The notes below the pieces were generated by a model. The model searched no databases and was not told where the DNA came from. It saw nothing but the letters and a program-made list of their open reading frames with translations. A program made the position numbers and the translations under genes. Of a stretch of 21,828 bases of DNA, positions 14,043 to 21,828 are shown one piece after another. Numbering within the stretch: position 1 is the first letter of the stretch; the number at the start of each line of letters is the position of its first letter. This DNA comes from DATLYH01 sp035575035 (GTDB taxonomy: Bacteria > Planctomycetota > Planctomycetia > Gemmatales > Gemmataceae): positions 1-21,828 of the forward strand of contig DATLYH010000005.1 in the NCBI GenBank assembly GCA_035575035.1, read 5' to 3'.

Positions 14043-14068
14043 AAAAAACCGCCCCTTTGAAAGGGCGG
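14043..14068 (-). terminator. Intrinsic terminator of trxB
   Basis: On the minus strand CCGCCC (14068-14063) and GGGCGG (14054-14049) form a stem, extended by TTT/AAA pairing, followed by TTTTTT (14048-14043). It lies 54 nt after the trxB stop and faces the plus-strand terminator only 9 nt away, insulating two convergent transcripts. Confidence 0.85.
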
Positions 14069-14121
14069 CCATCCCGGCCACCCGACCGGAAGGACCATCG
14101 CCAACGAGGGCGCCGGACCAA

Positions 14122-15207
14122 TTAATGGTAGCCGTGGTGGGCCAGCCAGCGCTCGGCGTCGAGGGCGGCCATGCAGCCGGTCCCGGCCGCCGTCACCGCC
14201 TGGCGGTAGTAGTTGTCGGCCACGTCGCCGGCCGCGAAGACTCCCTCGACGCTGGTGTAGGTCCGCTGCGGCGTGGTCCAGCGGATATAACCCTTCTCGT
14301 CCATCTCTACCTGCCCGCGGAGGAAGTCGGTGTTGGGCGTGTGGCCGATTGCCAGGAAGACACCGGCGCACTCCAGCTCTTCAGTCTGGCCGTCCGTAGT
14401 GCTTCTCAGGCGGGCACCGGTCACGCCGTCCTTGTCGTTGCCGAGCACCTCGTCGAGCACCCGGTTCCATTTGAGAGTGATCTTGGGATTGGCGAACGCC
14501 CGCTGCTGCATGATCTTGCTGGCCCGGAGTTGGTCGCGGCGGTGGACCAAATAGACCTGACTGGCGAACTTGGTCAGGTAGGTGGCTTCTTCGACCGCCG
14601 AGTCGCCGCCGCCGACGACCACCAGCGGCCGATTGCGGAAACGCGGCAGGGCCCCGTCGCAGACGGCACAGGCCGAGACGCCGCGGTTTTTGAAGCGCTC
14701 CTCCGACGGCAGCCCCAGGTAGTTGGCCCGGGCGCCGGTGGCGATGATGACCGTCAAGGTCTCGACGGTCTGCCCCCCCAGCGCGGTGAGCACGAAAGGG
14801 TGGCGCCGGAGGTCGGCGCTGACAATGTCGTCGGTGATGACGCGCGTGCCGAAGTTGATCGCCTGCTGCCGCATGTATTCCATCTGCTCCGGGCCGTAGG
14901 CCGAACGCCGGCCGTGGTGGGCCTGCTTCCCCTCGTAGAAGCTGGCCGCCAGCACGGCGTAGCGCTCCTCGGGCAGGGCCGACTTGGAGAACTGCTGCAA
15001 CACTGAACCGTCCACGTAGGGCCAGCCGGGGAAATTTTCTACCTCGGTGGTCAGGTTCAGCTGGCCCAGCGGCAGCGTTCCCTTGAGGCGGTTTTCCTCG
15101 GTGATCGCTCCCTCAAAGACGAGCGGATTCAGGTTGGCCCGAGCGGCGTAGATGGCGGCCGTCCACCCGGCCGGACCCGATCCGATGATGACGACTTTCT
15201 CCGGCAT
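14122..15207 (-). CDS. trxB: Thioredoxin reductase with an extra internal segment
   Basis: NADPH-dependent flavoprotein that reduces thioredoxin in the cytoplasm. Visible motifs: FAD-binding VVIIGSGPAGWTAAIYAA (5-22), GQLNLTTEVENFPG (48-61), redox cysteines C170-A-V-C173 in SACAVCDGALP, NADPH-binding VVGGGDSAVEEA (188-199) and HRR (222-224), and the second FAD motif GVFAAGDVAD (313-322). At 361 aa it is about 40 longer than E. coli TrxB. The surplus lies at about residues 68-104 (FSKSALPEERYAVLAASFYE and the following GKQAHHGRRSAYG) in the FAD domain before the GPEQMEYMRQQA helix. The start at 15207 has GGAGG 7 nt upstream; the reading to 15264 is not needed. It follows the phosphate transporter by 79 nt on the same strand with no visible terminator between, so read-through from that operon is possible. 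Confidence 0.94.
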   Translation of the reverse strand: MPEKVVIIGSGPAGWTAAIYAARANLNPLVFEGAITEENRLKGTLPLGQLNLTTEVENFPGWPYVDGSVLQQFSKSALPEERYAVLAASFYEGKQAHHGRRSAYGPEQMEYMRQQAINFGTRVITDDIVSADLRRHPFVLTALGGQTVETLTVIIATGARANYLGLPSEERFKNRGVSACAVCDGALPRFRNRPLVVVGGGDSAVEEATYLTKFASQVYLVHRRDQLRASKIMQQRAFANPKITLKWNRVLDEVLGNDKDGVTGARLRSTTDGQTEELECAGVFLAIGHTPNTDFLRGQVEMDEKGYIRWTTPQRTYTSVEGVFAAGDVADNYYRQAVTAAGTGCMAALDAERWLAHHGYH

Positions 15208-15286
15208 ACCGACGCCTCCGACCATCAGACTTGGGTTCTGAACCATTGTAGGTGGGTCAGTCAACGCCGGCGATCACCCGCAGCGG

Positions 15287-16336
15287 CTAACTGAGCAGCC
15301 CCGTCTTCTCTAGCAGCCACCAACTCAGAGCAGCCACCAGAGCGGCGCCGGGAATGGTCAGGACCCAGGCCCAGACCACCCGGCCGGCCACGCCCCAGCG
15401 CACGGCCGACAACCGGTGCCGCGCCCAGCCGACGCCAATGATCGAGCCGGTGATGGTGTGGGTGGTGCTGACCGGAATGCCGCCGAAGATGGTCATTGCC
15501 AGCGTGACGGCGCCGCCGGTCTCGGCGCAGAAACCGTCCACCGGCCGCAGCTTGATAATGCGATGGCCCATGGTCTTGATCACCGCCCAGCCGCCGGCCA
15601 GCGTTCCCAGGCCGATGGCCACATGGCAGGCCAGGACTACCTCGGTCGGGATCGGGGCCTCCCGCGACAGGGCCCCGTTGGCAATGAGCAGGACAAAGAT
15701 GATCCCCATCGTCTTCTGGGCGTCGCCGCCACCGTGGCCCAGACTGAAAAGGGCGGCCGACAGCAGTTGGCCCCGGCGGAAGATGCCGTCCACGTGCCGC
15801 GGGGTCGCCCGACGGAACAGCCAGGTAACGCTCACCGCGATGGCCAGGCCGGTCGCCCAGCCGATCAGCGGGGACAGGACAATGAATACCAGGGTCTTGA
15901 GGATGCCCTCCCATTGCAAGGCGCTGATCCCGGTTTTAACCAGTGCCGCGCCGACCATCCCGCCGATCAAAGCATGCGAGACGCTGATCGGCAGGCCGTA
16001 GTGCGTGCAGAAGTAGGTCCACGCCGCCGCCCCTAATAGCAGGGCCGCCACGACCCGGTTGTCCACGATGTCGGGGTCGATGATCCCTGTGCCGATGGTC
16101 CGGGCGACCTTGAGGTGGAAGACGAGGAAAGCGATAAAGTTGAAGAACGCTGCCCAGGCCACGGCAAACCGCGGGCTCAACACCCGTGTTGAGACCACCG
16201 TAGCGATCGAGTTGGCGGCGTCGTTCATGCCGTTGAGGAAGTCGAAAACCAGCGCCAGCCCGATCAACAGCCAGACGACCAGCGACAGCTCCATGAACGG
16301 GACACTGCCGAAGTTCAGGCTCTCGAAGAAATGCAT
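15287..16336 (-). CDS. pit: PiT-family inorganic phosphate transporter
   Basis: A 349-aa low-affinity phosphate (or metal-phosphate) symporter. The two inverted PiT signatures are clear: FDFLNGMNDAANSIATVVST near the N-terminus and GGIPVSTTHTITGSIIGVGW near the C-terminus. A central LGHGGGDAQKTMGIIFVLL block is also family-typical, as is SVSHALIGGMVGAAL. About ten hydrophobic helices are present. The start at 16336 lies 2 nt after the stop of the DUF47 gene with AAGGGG 8 nt upstream; an in-frame extension to 16432 merely reads through the DUF47 gene. The DUF47-PiT order is a standard operon, in which the DUF47 protein is thought to regulate the transporter. Which cation is used cannot be seen. 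Confidence 0.95.
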   Translation of the reverse strand: MHFFESLNFGSVPFMELSLVVWLLIGLALVFDFLNGMNDAANSIATVVSTRVLSPRFAVAWAAFFNFIAFLVFHLKVARTIGTGIIDPDIVDNRVVAALLLGAAAWTYFCTHYGLPISVSHALIGGMVGAALVKTGISALQWEGILKTLVFIVLSPLIGWATGLAIAVSVTWLFRRATPRHVDGIFRRGQLLSAALFSLGHGGGDAQKTMGIIFVLLIANGALSREAPIPTEVVLACHVAIGLGTLAGGWAVIKTMGHRIIKLRPVDGFCAETGGAVTLAMTIFGGIPVSTTHTITGSIIGVGWARHRLSAVRWGVAGRVVWAWVLTIPGAALVAALSWWLLEKTGLLS

Positions 16337-16338
16337 GC

Positions 16339-16965
16339 TCACGACCCCTTGATGACGATCTCGGAGAGGACCAAGGCGGCGTCCTTGCAGGCGTCCACCG
16401 TTTCTTCGAGCCAGCCGTGCAGCTCGCGCCACTTGATCAGCGACAGGATGTCGGGCGGGTTGGCGAACAGCTCCCGCTCGCTCTCCCGGTAAATCTTGTC
16501 GGCCTCGTTCTCCAGGCGGCTGATCTCGCGCAGGCGGTTCTGCACCGCTTCGGGGTCTTTCAGGTTGCGGATCAGGCGGACCGCGTGCTCCAGGTGCAGG
16601 CAGCAGTCCTGGATGATCCGGGCCAACTCGATCGCCTCGCTGCGAGGCTTCTCGATGCGGAAGATGAGGAAGCGGTGGGCCGTCTCCTCCATGTAATCGA
16701 GGATGTCGTCCAGCGACGTGGCCAGGGCGTGGATGTCCTCGCGGTCGAGCGGCGTGATGAAGCTGCGGTCCAGGGCCTGGATGATCTTCTCGACCACCTG
16801 GTCGGCCGTGTGCTCCTCGTGCTTAAGCTCATTGCTCCGTGCTTCGAGGCGGTCGTAATCCATCACCAGGGCCAGGAATTTCCCTGAGGCGCGGGTGAGA
16901 ATGGTCGCCACCTCGTCGAACATGTCAAAGAACATTTCTTCGCGGGGGATCAGGCTGAAGCGCAT
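16339..16965 (-). CDS. DUF47/PhoU-like regulator of the PiT transporter
   Basis: A 208-aa all-helical protein beginning MRFSLIPREEMFFDMFDEVA, the hallmark opening of DUF47. Further conserved blocks are LKHEEHTADQVVEKIIQALDRSF, ITPLDREDIHALATSLDDIL with DYMEETAHR (PhoU-like metal-binding E/D motifs), and ISRLENEADKIYRESERELF. The start at 16965 is set by that opening and a GGAGA 8 nt upstream; the frame extends to 17037, but the extra 24 residues do not fit the family. Known of the family: cytoplasmic PhoU-like proteins encoded just before pit genes. Inferred: it tunes phosphate uptake by the neighbouring transporter. The two are almost certainly one transcript. Confidence 0.94.
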   Translation of the reverse strand: MRFSLIPREEMFFDMFDEVATILTRASGKFLALVMDYDRLEARSNELKHEEHTADQVVEKIIQALDRSFITPLDREDIHALATSLDDILDYMEETAHRFLIFRIEKPRSEAIELARIIQDCCLHLEHAVRLIRNLKDPEAVQNRLREISRLENEADKIYRESERELFANPPDILSLIKWRELHGWLEETVDACKDAALVLSEIVIKGS

Positions 16966-17145
16966 GGGACCGGTCTCCAGTCGGACAAGGGGGAGGGAAG
17001 CCCTCCGATTGTGACCGAACGAAGGTCGTGCGGTCATGCTATTTTTTTATGGAATCGGCCAGGGCAGAGGCGCACAACGGGCCTTTCTCCACCGCGGGCA
17101 GCCTAACGCGAAGCTGCAAGCAGCCTAGCGGAGGCGATCCCCGAA

Positions 17146-20100
17146 CTAGATTTCTTCCACCGGCTTGCCCGGCAACGGCGGGTAGTCGGCCTCGATCCGG
17201 TAGTCGGGATGGTGGATCGTCAAGTTCGGGTTGAAATAGGGGTCGCGCGGCCATCGCTCCTTCCAGCGCTTCTTGAACATCTCCAGCTCGTGGGCGTAGG
17301 TGCCGGTCTTGGTCGCCGACTCGAAATGGTACAGCTCGGCATAAGGAGTGTAGACGACCCGCCGGCCGCTCAGCTGCACGCGCAGGCAGAAGTCGATATC
17401 GTTGTAATTCAGCGGGAAATCCGGGTCGAAGCCGCCCAGCGCGCGGAAGACCTCAGCCCGGGTCATCAGGCAGGCGCCGGTGACGGCGCTGCAGTTGCGG
17501 TGCGACGTGTTGCTGCAAAAGTAGCCGGGGTGGTCCCGCGCCGCCAGATAGAACGGGTGTCCGGGGTGGCCGTCGAGGATGGTGACGCCGACGTGCTGCA
17601 ACCGCCCGTCAGGGAACAGCAGCCGAGCGCCGACCGCACCGATCTCCGGCTGCTGCGCGAATTCCAGCAGGCACTCCAGCCAGTCGGGACTGATCACCTC
17701 CATGTCATCGTTCAAAAAGAGCAGGTACTCGCCGGTCGCCCGGGCCGCCCCTTGGTTCATCGCCGCCGAGAAATTGAACGGCTCGGCGTAGGTCAGCGGG
17801 ATGACCCCCAGCCCCTTCAGCCGCCGGGCCAGCGCCGCGGGGAGCCGCCCCGGGTGGAGCAGGATGATCTCGTAATGGTCGTAGGTGCTCTGCCGCCGGA
17901 TGCTCTCGATGCAGTTGACGGCGTAATAGGTGCGCTCGTCCCGGATGATCACCGGCCGACATGCGCTCGGGATGATGATGCTCACCTTCGGCCGTCCCAC
18001 GAGGTCGAAGCGGACGCGGTGCAGGCCGGGCCGCGGCCCTTCCTCCACCCGCCCCGGCCGACCGATCCGCTTCAGGTAATCTTGCAGGGCACGGCGGGCC
18101 GTCGGCGTGGCCAACGGCTTGGCCTGAGAGTTCGCGGCAGTCGAGGTCGGCAGCTTCCGCCAGTGATAGAGGATGTCCGGAACGTGGTGGATGCGGTTGC
18201 TGCGGGCGATCAGCCGCAGGACCAGGTCGTAGTCCTGGGCATTGTCGTATTCACTGCGGAAGCCGCCCAGCTCCCGCACCAGGGCCGTGCGGTAGACCCC
18301 GAGATGGCAGGTGTACATGCAGGTCAGGAAGTATTCCGGCGACCAGTCGGGCTTGAAGAACGGCTCGACGTGCCGGCCCTCCGGATCGAGCTTGTCCTCG
18401 TCGCTGTAGAGCATGTCCAGACTGCGGTCGGCGCAGATCGCCTGAGCCATTTTGAACAGGGCCTGCTCGGCCAGCTCATCGTCGTGGTCCAAAAGCGCAA
18501 TGTAGTCGCCGGTGGCCCGGGCCAGGGCGGTGTTGGAGGCGGCGGCGATGCCACGGTTGCTCGGATGGGTGGCCACCTTGATGCGTGGATCGAGTCGGGC
18601 ATACTCGGCCAGGACCGGGGCGATGTGGGGCGCCGTTGAGCCATCGTCGGTGATGCACAGCTCCCAGTGGGGGTAGATTTGCCGCCGCACCGACTCGATG
18701 GCCAGGCGCAGGTACTTCTCCTCGACGTTGTAGACCGGCAGCAGCACCGAGATCAGCGGCGGATGGGTCATCCGCTCGACCGCGCGGCGCAGGCGGCAGC
18801 GGTCGGCGTCGGTCAGCAGGCGGCGGCGGCGCCAGGCTTCGTACTCGGCCTGGACATCGTACTGGCCGGGGCTGGTGAAGCGCGGCCGCCGCAGGCCTTG
18901 GGTGAGTCGGTCGGCGAATTCTCGGAACTGGCCGCGAAGCAACAGCCCCAGCGCCTTCCCCAGCGCCTCAGCCGGCCGGGCCCGCGTCCGGACCTGGCGG
19001 ACCTTGCCGGGCAAGGCCCGGAGCAGGACTAGCAGCCGGGGCACTGGCTTGACCTCAAGCCGCTCCAGGCGGAACTCGCCGGGCACGTCGAGCGGGTCGA
19101 AGCGGAGCGCGGGAGCGGCTCGAGGCAGGTAGAGGTAGAAGTCGCCATCCACTCCATCGCGGATCTCGATTCGGCCAATGCACTCGGCGGGGCGGACGCC
19201 GTGCTCCGCTTCGATGTAGACTTCGAACCGCGCCTGCACGGCGCTGGTCATCTTCAGCCGCAGCCGCAGCCAACCGGCCGGCAGCAGGCAAGGGACGAAG
19301 AACAGCGGGTCGGGGCCAGTCGCCCGCCAGGTTCCCCGCGGCGCCTCCGGCACTTCCTCGAGTTGGTGCCAGGGGATTAGGGCACGGGCGTCGAAGCCGC
19401 GCGGCCGCAACAGCCGCCGTAAGGCCCGCAGCGGCCCCAGCAGCCGCCACGACCGCGAGCAGGTGACGCCTTGCAGCAACGAATAACTAATCAGGTGCTG
19501 CTTGCGGCAGCCGTCCAGCTCGGCCGCCTGGGCGAGGAGGTTCGTCTCCAAGGCCGACGCCTGGGCCTGGCTCGCCGCCAGCGATTCCCCGAGGGCCGAA
19601 ACCAGGCGCTGGAGGGCGGCCACAGCATCGGCCGGCCCGCGCCCTTGCGCCGACACCGGCAGCGCCTCAGGCTCCAGGGCCGCCGTCGCCTCGAACGTCT
19701 TGGCGCAGACGTAGACCTTCCGGTAGGGGACGCCGCGGCTGCTCAACAGGCACGGCAGCAACGGCTGGTTCACGCGCCGCTGCAAGTCCTCGAAGGTTTC
19801 GCCCTTGCCAAGGTGCTCAGCCAGCCACATCGCCAACCAGCCGTCCAGGGGCGTGGCATCGAAGACGGCATGCGGATAATCAAACTCACGCAGCAAGGCG
19901 ACGACTTCTTGCTCGGTGGGGAGGCCGAACTGTTCATGCTCTTGAAGAAAGGGGTGGACCTCGCCGTGTGTCTGTTGGTAGATGGCGGCGGCCAGACGCT
20001 CGACCTCAATTACCTCCGGCACGCCGTTGGGGCAGGTGAAGACGGCGCCGTGCCGGGCAACCCGGAGGCACTCGGCCAGGAAACCTCGCCGCCGCTCCGC

Positions 20101-20487
20101 CGGCAGATGTTCCAGCACCTCCAGGGCGGCGACCGCGTCGAAGGCATCGTCGGCAAAGGGGAGGGACCGCTTCTCGTCGATCAGGATGAAGTCGGCGTCA
20201 CAGGCAAAGGGGCGGATATCGCAGCGCTTGACCCGGAAACGATGCGGGTCGAGGAAGCGGGGGAGAAGATTCAGGACGTTGCAGCCGACTTCCAGGATGC
20301 GGACCGGAGCGCTCGCGCCGCCAAGCAGCCGCTCCAGCCGCCGGGCGGCGATCGCGTAGCGCTGGAATTGATCGTATTCCGGTGCCGTGGCGCTCGGCGC
20401 CTCAGAGACAAGCCAGCGGCTTGCGGGGACGGGCGGCCAAACCGGAGGGCAGTCGGTTCGGCGGGGCGACACGGTCGGTTGCTGCAT
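17146..20487 (-). CDS. Methyltransferase - GT2 - GT2 polysaccharide-assembly enzyme (1113 aa)
   Basis: Residues 35-160 form a SAM-dependent methyltransferase: motif I ILEVGCNVLN (64-73), CDIRPFACDADF, and FDAVAALEVLEHLP (116-129). Residues 280-330 are Ala/Gln-rich and probably coiled. Residues 375-485 are a beta-rich domain (DPLFFVPCLLPAGWLRLRLK, DFYLYLPRAAP) of the type seen ahead of glycosyltransferases. GT2 domain one spans about 575-790: PPLISVLLPVYNVEEKYLRL, DDGST, and DHDDE (667-671) for nucleotide-sugar and metal binding. GT2 domain two spans about 834-1075: VSIIIPSACRP, NDDMEV (926-931), GACLMTRAEVFRALGGFD. The start has AAGGAG 7 nt upstream. No transmembrane helix is seen, so it should act at the cytoplasmic face in building O-antigen, exopolysaccharide or a modified glycan chain. 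It is alone on its transcript; the glycan is unknown. Confidence 0.93.
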   Translation of the reverse strand: MQQPTVSPRRTDCPPVWPPVPASRWLVSEAPSATAPEYDQFQRYAIAARRLERLLGGASAPVRILEVGCNVLNLLPRFLDPHRFRVKRCDIRPFACDADFILIDEKRSLPFADDAFDAVAALEVLEHLPAERRRGFLAECLRVARHGAVFTCPNGVPEVIEVERLAAAIYQQTHGEVHPFLQEHEQFGLPTEQEVVALLREFDYPHAVFDATPLDGWLAMWLAEHLGKGETFEDLQRRVNQPLLPCLLSSRGVPYRKVYVCAKTFEATAALEPEALPVSAQGRGPADAVAALQRLVSALGESLAASQAQASALETNLLAQAAELDGCRKQHLISYSLLQGVTCSRSWRLLGPLRALRRLLRPRGFDARALIPWHQLEEVPEAPRGTWRATGPDPLFFVPCLLPAGWLRLRLKMTSAVQARFEVYIEAEHGVRPAECIGRIEIRDGVDGDFYLYLPRAAPALRFDPLDVPGEFRLERLEVKPVPRLLVLLRALPGKVRQVRTRARPAEALGKALGLLLRGQFREFADRLTQGLRRPRFTSPGQYDVQAEYEAWRRRRLLTDADRCRLRRAVERMTHPPLISVLLPVYNVEEKYLRLAIESVRRQIYPHWELCITDDGSTAPHIAPVLAEYARLDPRIKVATHPSNRGIAAASNTALARATGDYIALLDHDDELAEQALFKMAQAICADRSLDMLYSDEDKLDPEGRHVEPFFKPDWSPEYFLTCMYTCHLGVYRTALVRELGGFRSEYDNAQDYDLVLRLIARSNRIHHVPDILYHWRKLPTSTAANSQAKPLATPTARRALQDYLKRIGRPGRVEEGPRPGLHRVRFDLVGRPKVSIIIPSACRPVIIRDERTYYAVNCIESIRRQSTYDHYEIILLHPGRLPAALARRLKGLGVIPLTYAEPFNFSAAMNQGAARATGEYLLFLNDDMEVISPDWLECLLEFAQQPEIGAVGARLLFPDGRLQHVGVTILDGHPGHPFYLAARDHPGYFCSNTSHRNCSAVTGACLMTRAEVFRALGGFDPDFPLNYNDIDFCLRVQLSGRRVVYTPYAELYHFESATKTGTYAHELEMFKKRWKERWPRDPYFNPNLTIHHPDYRIEADYPPLPGKPVEEI

Positions 20488-20683
20488 GGTGGCACTCCTT
20501 GCCGGCCGGGCCTTCCTGGTCCACCCAGTCCCGCCGACCCGCCATCAGGGCATCCGAAAGCGGCGCATCGTGCCGAAGGGAACACGGGCAGGGAACTCGG
20601 GTGAGCGTGCAGTTTTAGCCCAGTCGGCGCGGTTGTGTCAAGCTCACCGCGGCGAACCGCCTCAGTAATCAGAGCCGCGACCA

Positions 20684-21061
20684 TCACAGTACCGTCAAGC
20701 CGCGCAGCCATCGAGGGACTCCAAGGGCGTGCCGGTCGAAGGCGACGTCCCAGCGGCGCTTCCGCCAGCAGCGCTGGCCGAACAGAGACAGGCTATCAAC
20801 CACACCGCGCTGTAAGCGCTCCCGGTCGGGGAGGTTGGCAGTGACGGCTTGGCAGGCGGTCTCGTGCGAGAAGCCAAAGCGGAAGCGGCGGACGACGGCG
20901 GCCAACGAGGAGGGCAAGGCGGCGACGAGCAAGAGCAGGTCGAGCAAGCGGGCGACGGAAACGCGCCGGCCGAAGGGCTTGCAGGGGAGGGTCTGCTGCG
21001 GGGCGTGGCACGCGACGGCGCGGACCCTGGCGGGCGTGAGTGTACAATGAGAGCGGTGCAT
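20684..21061 (-). pseudogene. Probable transposase N-terminal remnant
   Basis: A 125-codon frame with SVARLLDLLLLVAALPSSLA, then FSHETACQAVTANLPDRERL, then SLFGQRCWRKRRWDVAFDRH. This order resembles the N-terminal part of DDE transposases common in planctomycetes, in which a basic helical region leads to a strand ending in the first catalytic Asp (family pattern A-I/L-D-x-T/H). The frame ends soon after that Asp, with no trace of the rest of the catalytic domain on either strand, so this would be a truncated copy. I cannot name the IS family and no terminal inverted repeats are evident. A GGAG lies 8 nt before the ATG at 21061, so a small expressed protein cannot be ruled out. Confidence 0.4.
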
Positions 21062-21093
21062 GGGTGGATCTCCGAGCTTAACTACCAGATATA

Positions 21094-21105
21094 CCTAAGC
21101 TTAGG
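21094..21105. promoter_or_regulatory. Perfect 12-bp palindrome CCTAAGCTTAGG
   Basis: CCTAAGCTTAGG is a perfect inverted repeat in a locally AT-rich stretch between the transposase remnant and the secreted-protein gene. TATACC (21090-21095) beside it could be a weak plus-strand -10 box. It may be an operator or a relic of the mobile element; nothing decides between these. Confidence 0.25.
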
Positions 21106-21266
21106 AATCCCCATGCGCCTCGTCTTTCTTGAAAGTACTAATCAGCGACCGGAACTTTTTTCTTCCCGAAGCGTTGAATTGCCGGTGGGCAGGCAGTCCG
21201 GACGGTACGCCGATGACCGCCCGGGCGCCGCCTTATTCTCACCTACTAGAGGAGGAGGTCCATTCG

Positions 21267-21680
21267 ATGCACCTTCTTCGTCTTGCACTCGCTTCCGTCG
21301 TTGTGCTGGGGCTGGCGATCGGGGCTGAGTCCGCCGGGGCCCCCAAGGCGCAAAAGAAGGCCGGCAAGGCGGTCAAAGGCCAGGTGGTCGCTGTCCAGAA
21401 AGACACAGGCAAGGAGACCGGCACGCTCACCATCAAGACGGTGGCCAAGAAGAAGGCGGGCGATACCGGGACCGGGGAAGAGAAGAAGTACGTGATCAGT
21501 GAATCGACGAAGTTTGAAAAAGCCCCGCCGCGGCAGAAGGGACAGAAGGCCGTCAAGAACCAGCCGGGGACGCCGGCTACCTTCGCCGATGTCAAGCAGG
21601 GGGATCGCGTGGCGGTGTACGCCAAGGGCGACACGGCCGACCGTGTGGTCATCGTCCCCACCAAGAAGAAGAACCAGTAA
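21267..21680 (+). CDS. Small secreted lysine-rich protein, function unknown
   Basis: A 137-aa protein with a signal peptide (MHLLRLALASVVVLGLAIGA-ESAGA) and a basic mature part. The body looks like a small beta domain: VKGQVVAVQKDTGKETGTLT, KYVISESTKFEK, TFADVKQGDRVAVYAKGD, RVVIVPTKKK. This suits an OB-like or DUF5666-type barrel, with a flexible Lys/Gly/Gln loop (PPRQKGQKAVKNQPG). The start at 21267 is chosen for the signal peptide and a strong GGAGGAGG about 9 nt upstream; the frame reaches back to 21129 without support. I do not recognise a named family with certainty. Similar small exported proteins are common in Gemmata-type genomes. It has its own transcript start somewhere in 21062-21250. 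Confidence 0.8.
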   Translation: MHLLRLALASVVVLGLAIGAESAGAPKAQKKAGKAVKGQVVAVQKDTGKETGTLTIKTVAKKKAGDTGTGEEKKYVISESTKFEKAPPRQKGQKAVKNQPGTPATFADVKQGDRVAVYAKGDTADRVVIVPTKKKNQ

Positions 21681-21760
21681 CCGCTCCCTTGGTCCGGGAC
21701 CGCGGCGGGGAATTGTCACGCTGCCTCCTGCGCCGTGGCCCGGCCCTTTTCACAAACGCG

Positions 21761-21824
21761 GCGAGCGGCCGGCGGACGCCGGCCGGTAGTTACACCCACC
21801 AGCCGGCTGACGCTGGCCGCTCGC
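21761..21824. repeat. Large imperfect palindrome (REP-like) after the secreted protein gene
   Basis: The left arm starts GCGAGCGGCCGGCGGACGCC and the right arm ends GACGCTGGCCGCTCGC; about 21 of 26 positions pair around a 12-nt AT-richer centre (TAGTTACACCCA). It is the same style as, but a different sequence from, the GAGCCCGGAG elements. It may extend past the window edge. Confidence 0.65.
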
Positions 21825-21828
21825 CCAC

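Noticed and set aside
13852..15006. 384-codon plus-strand frame crossing the terminators into trxB
   Set aside because: It runs through both terminators and is antisense to trxB; its start TTG is part of the sigma-54 promoter.
17034..17056. T-rich run (ATTTTTTTAT) as a terminator of the glycosyltransferase gene
   Set aside because: The run is on the plus strand, so it reads as A's in the minus-strand transcript, and no stem precedes it.
17209..18639. 476-codon plus-strand frame antisense to the glycosyltransferase
   Set aside because: Complement shadow of a conserved coding frame; no domain and no ribosome site.

Overview
The window (about 65% GC by eye) looks like chromosomal DNA of a planctomycete, most likely of the Gemmata group. 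Evidence is the DUF1549/DUF1553 protein followed by a twin-arginine DUF1501 protein and a WD40 protein, a Ser/Thr kinase with the planctomycete N-terminal 'GLLT.YQ..QL.AG' segment, GC-rich palindromic repeats between genes, and many secreted or membrane proteins of uncharacterised families. No rRNA, tRNA, prophage or CRISPR array is visible.

Layout. 1-2795 (minus): the 5' part of a sugar-phosphate isomerase/epimerase-like gene, a 69-aa two-helix membrane protein and a UvrD/PcrA helicase. 3145-4046 (plus): an unusual regulator in which an N-terminal CsrA RNA-binding domain is joined through a histidine-kinase-DHp-like helical segment to a complete receiver domain. Its leader carries a canonical CsrA-type hairpin. 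4047-6057: palindromic repeats, then a soluble Ser/Thr kinase ending in a transposase-OrfA-like helix-turn-helix and a coiled coil. 6316-10459: the DUF1549/DUF1553 - DUF1501 - WD40 cluster. The WD40 gene contains an in-frame insertion of a CT-rich palindromic repeat. 10584-13689: a TauE/SafE permease, its DUF1634 partner and a duplicated ABC-2 permease.

13690-14033 has no conventional gene but holds three copies of CGATTTGYAA, a near-consensus sigma-54 promoter with exact GG-N10-GC spacing, and a strong intrinsic terminator about 155 nt after the predicted start. I read this as a sigma-54-dependent small RNA or small-peptide transcript. It converges on the terminator of trxB.

14122-17145 (minus): trxB, a PiT phosphate transporter and its DUF47/PhoU-like partner. 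17146-20487 (minus): a 1113-aa methyltransferase-GT2-GT2 enzyme. 20488-21828: a probable transposase remnant, a small secreted lysine-rich protein and another large palindrome.

The two most interesting items are the CsrA-DHp-like-REC fusion with its apparent self-binding leader (3126-4046) and the sigma-54/UAS/terminator unit (13713-14033). Both are predictions from sequence alone. Coordinates of motifs were counted by hand.
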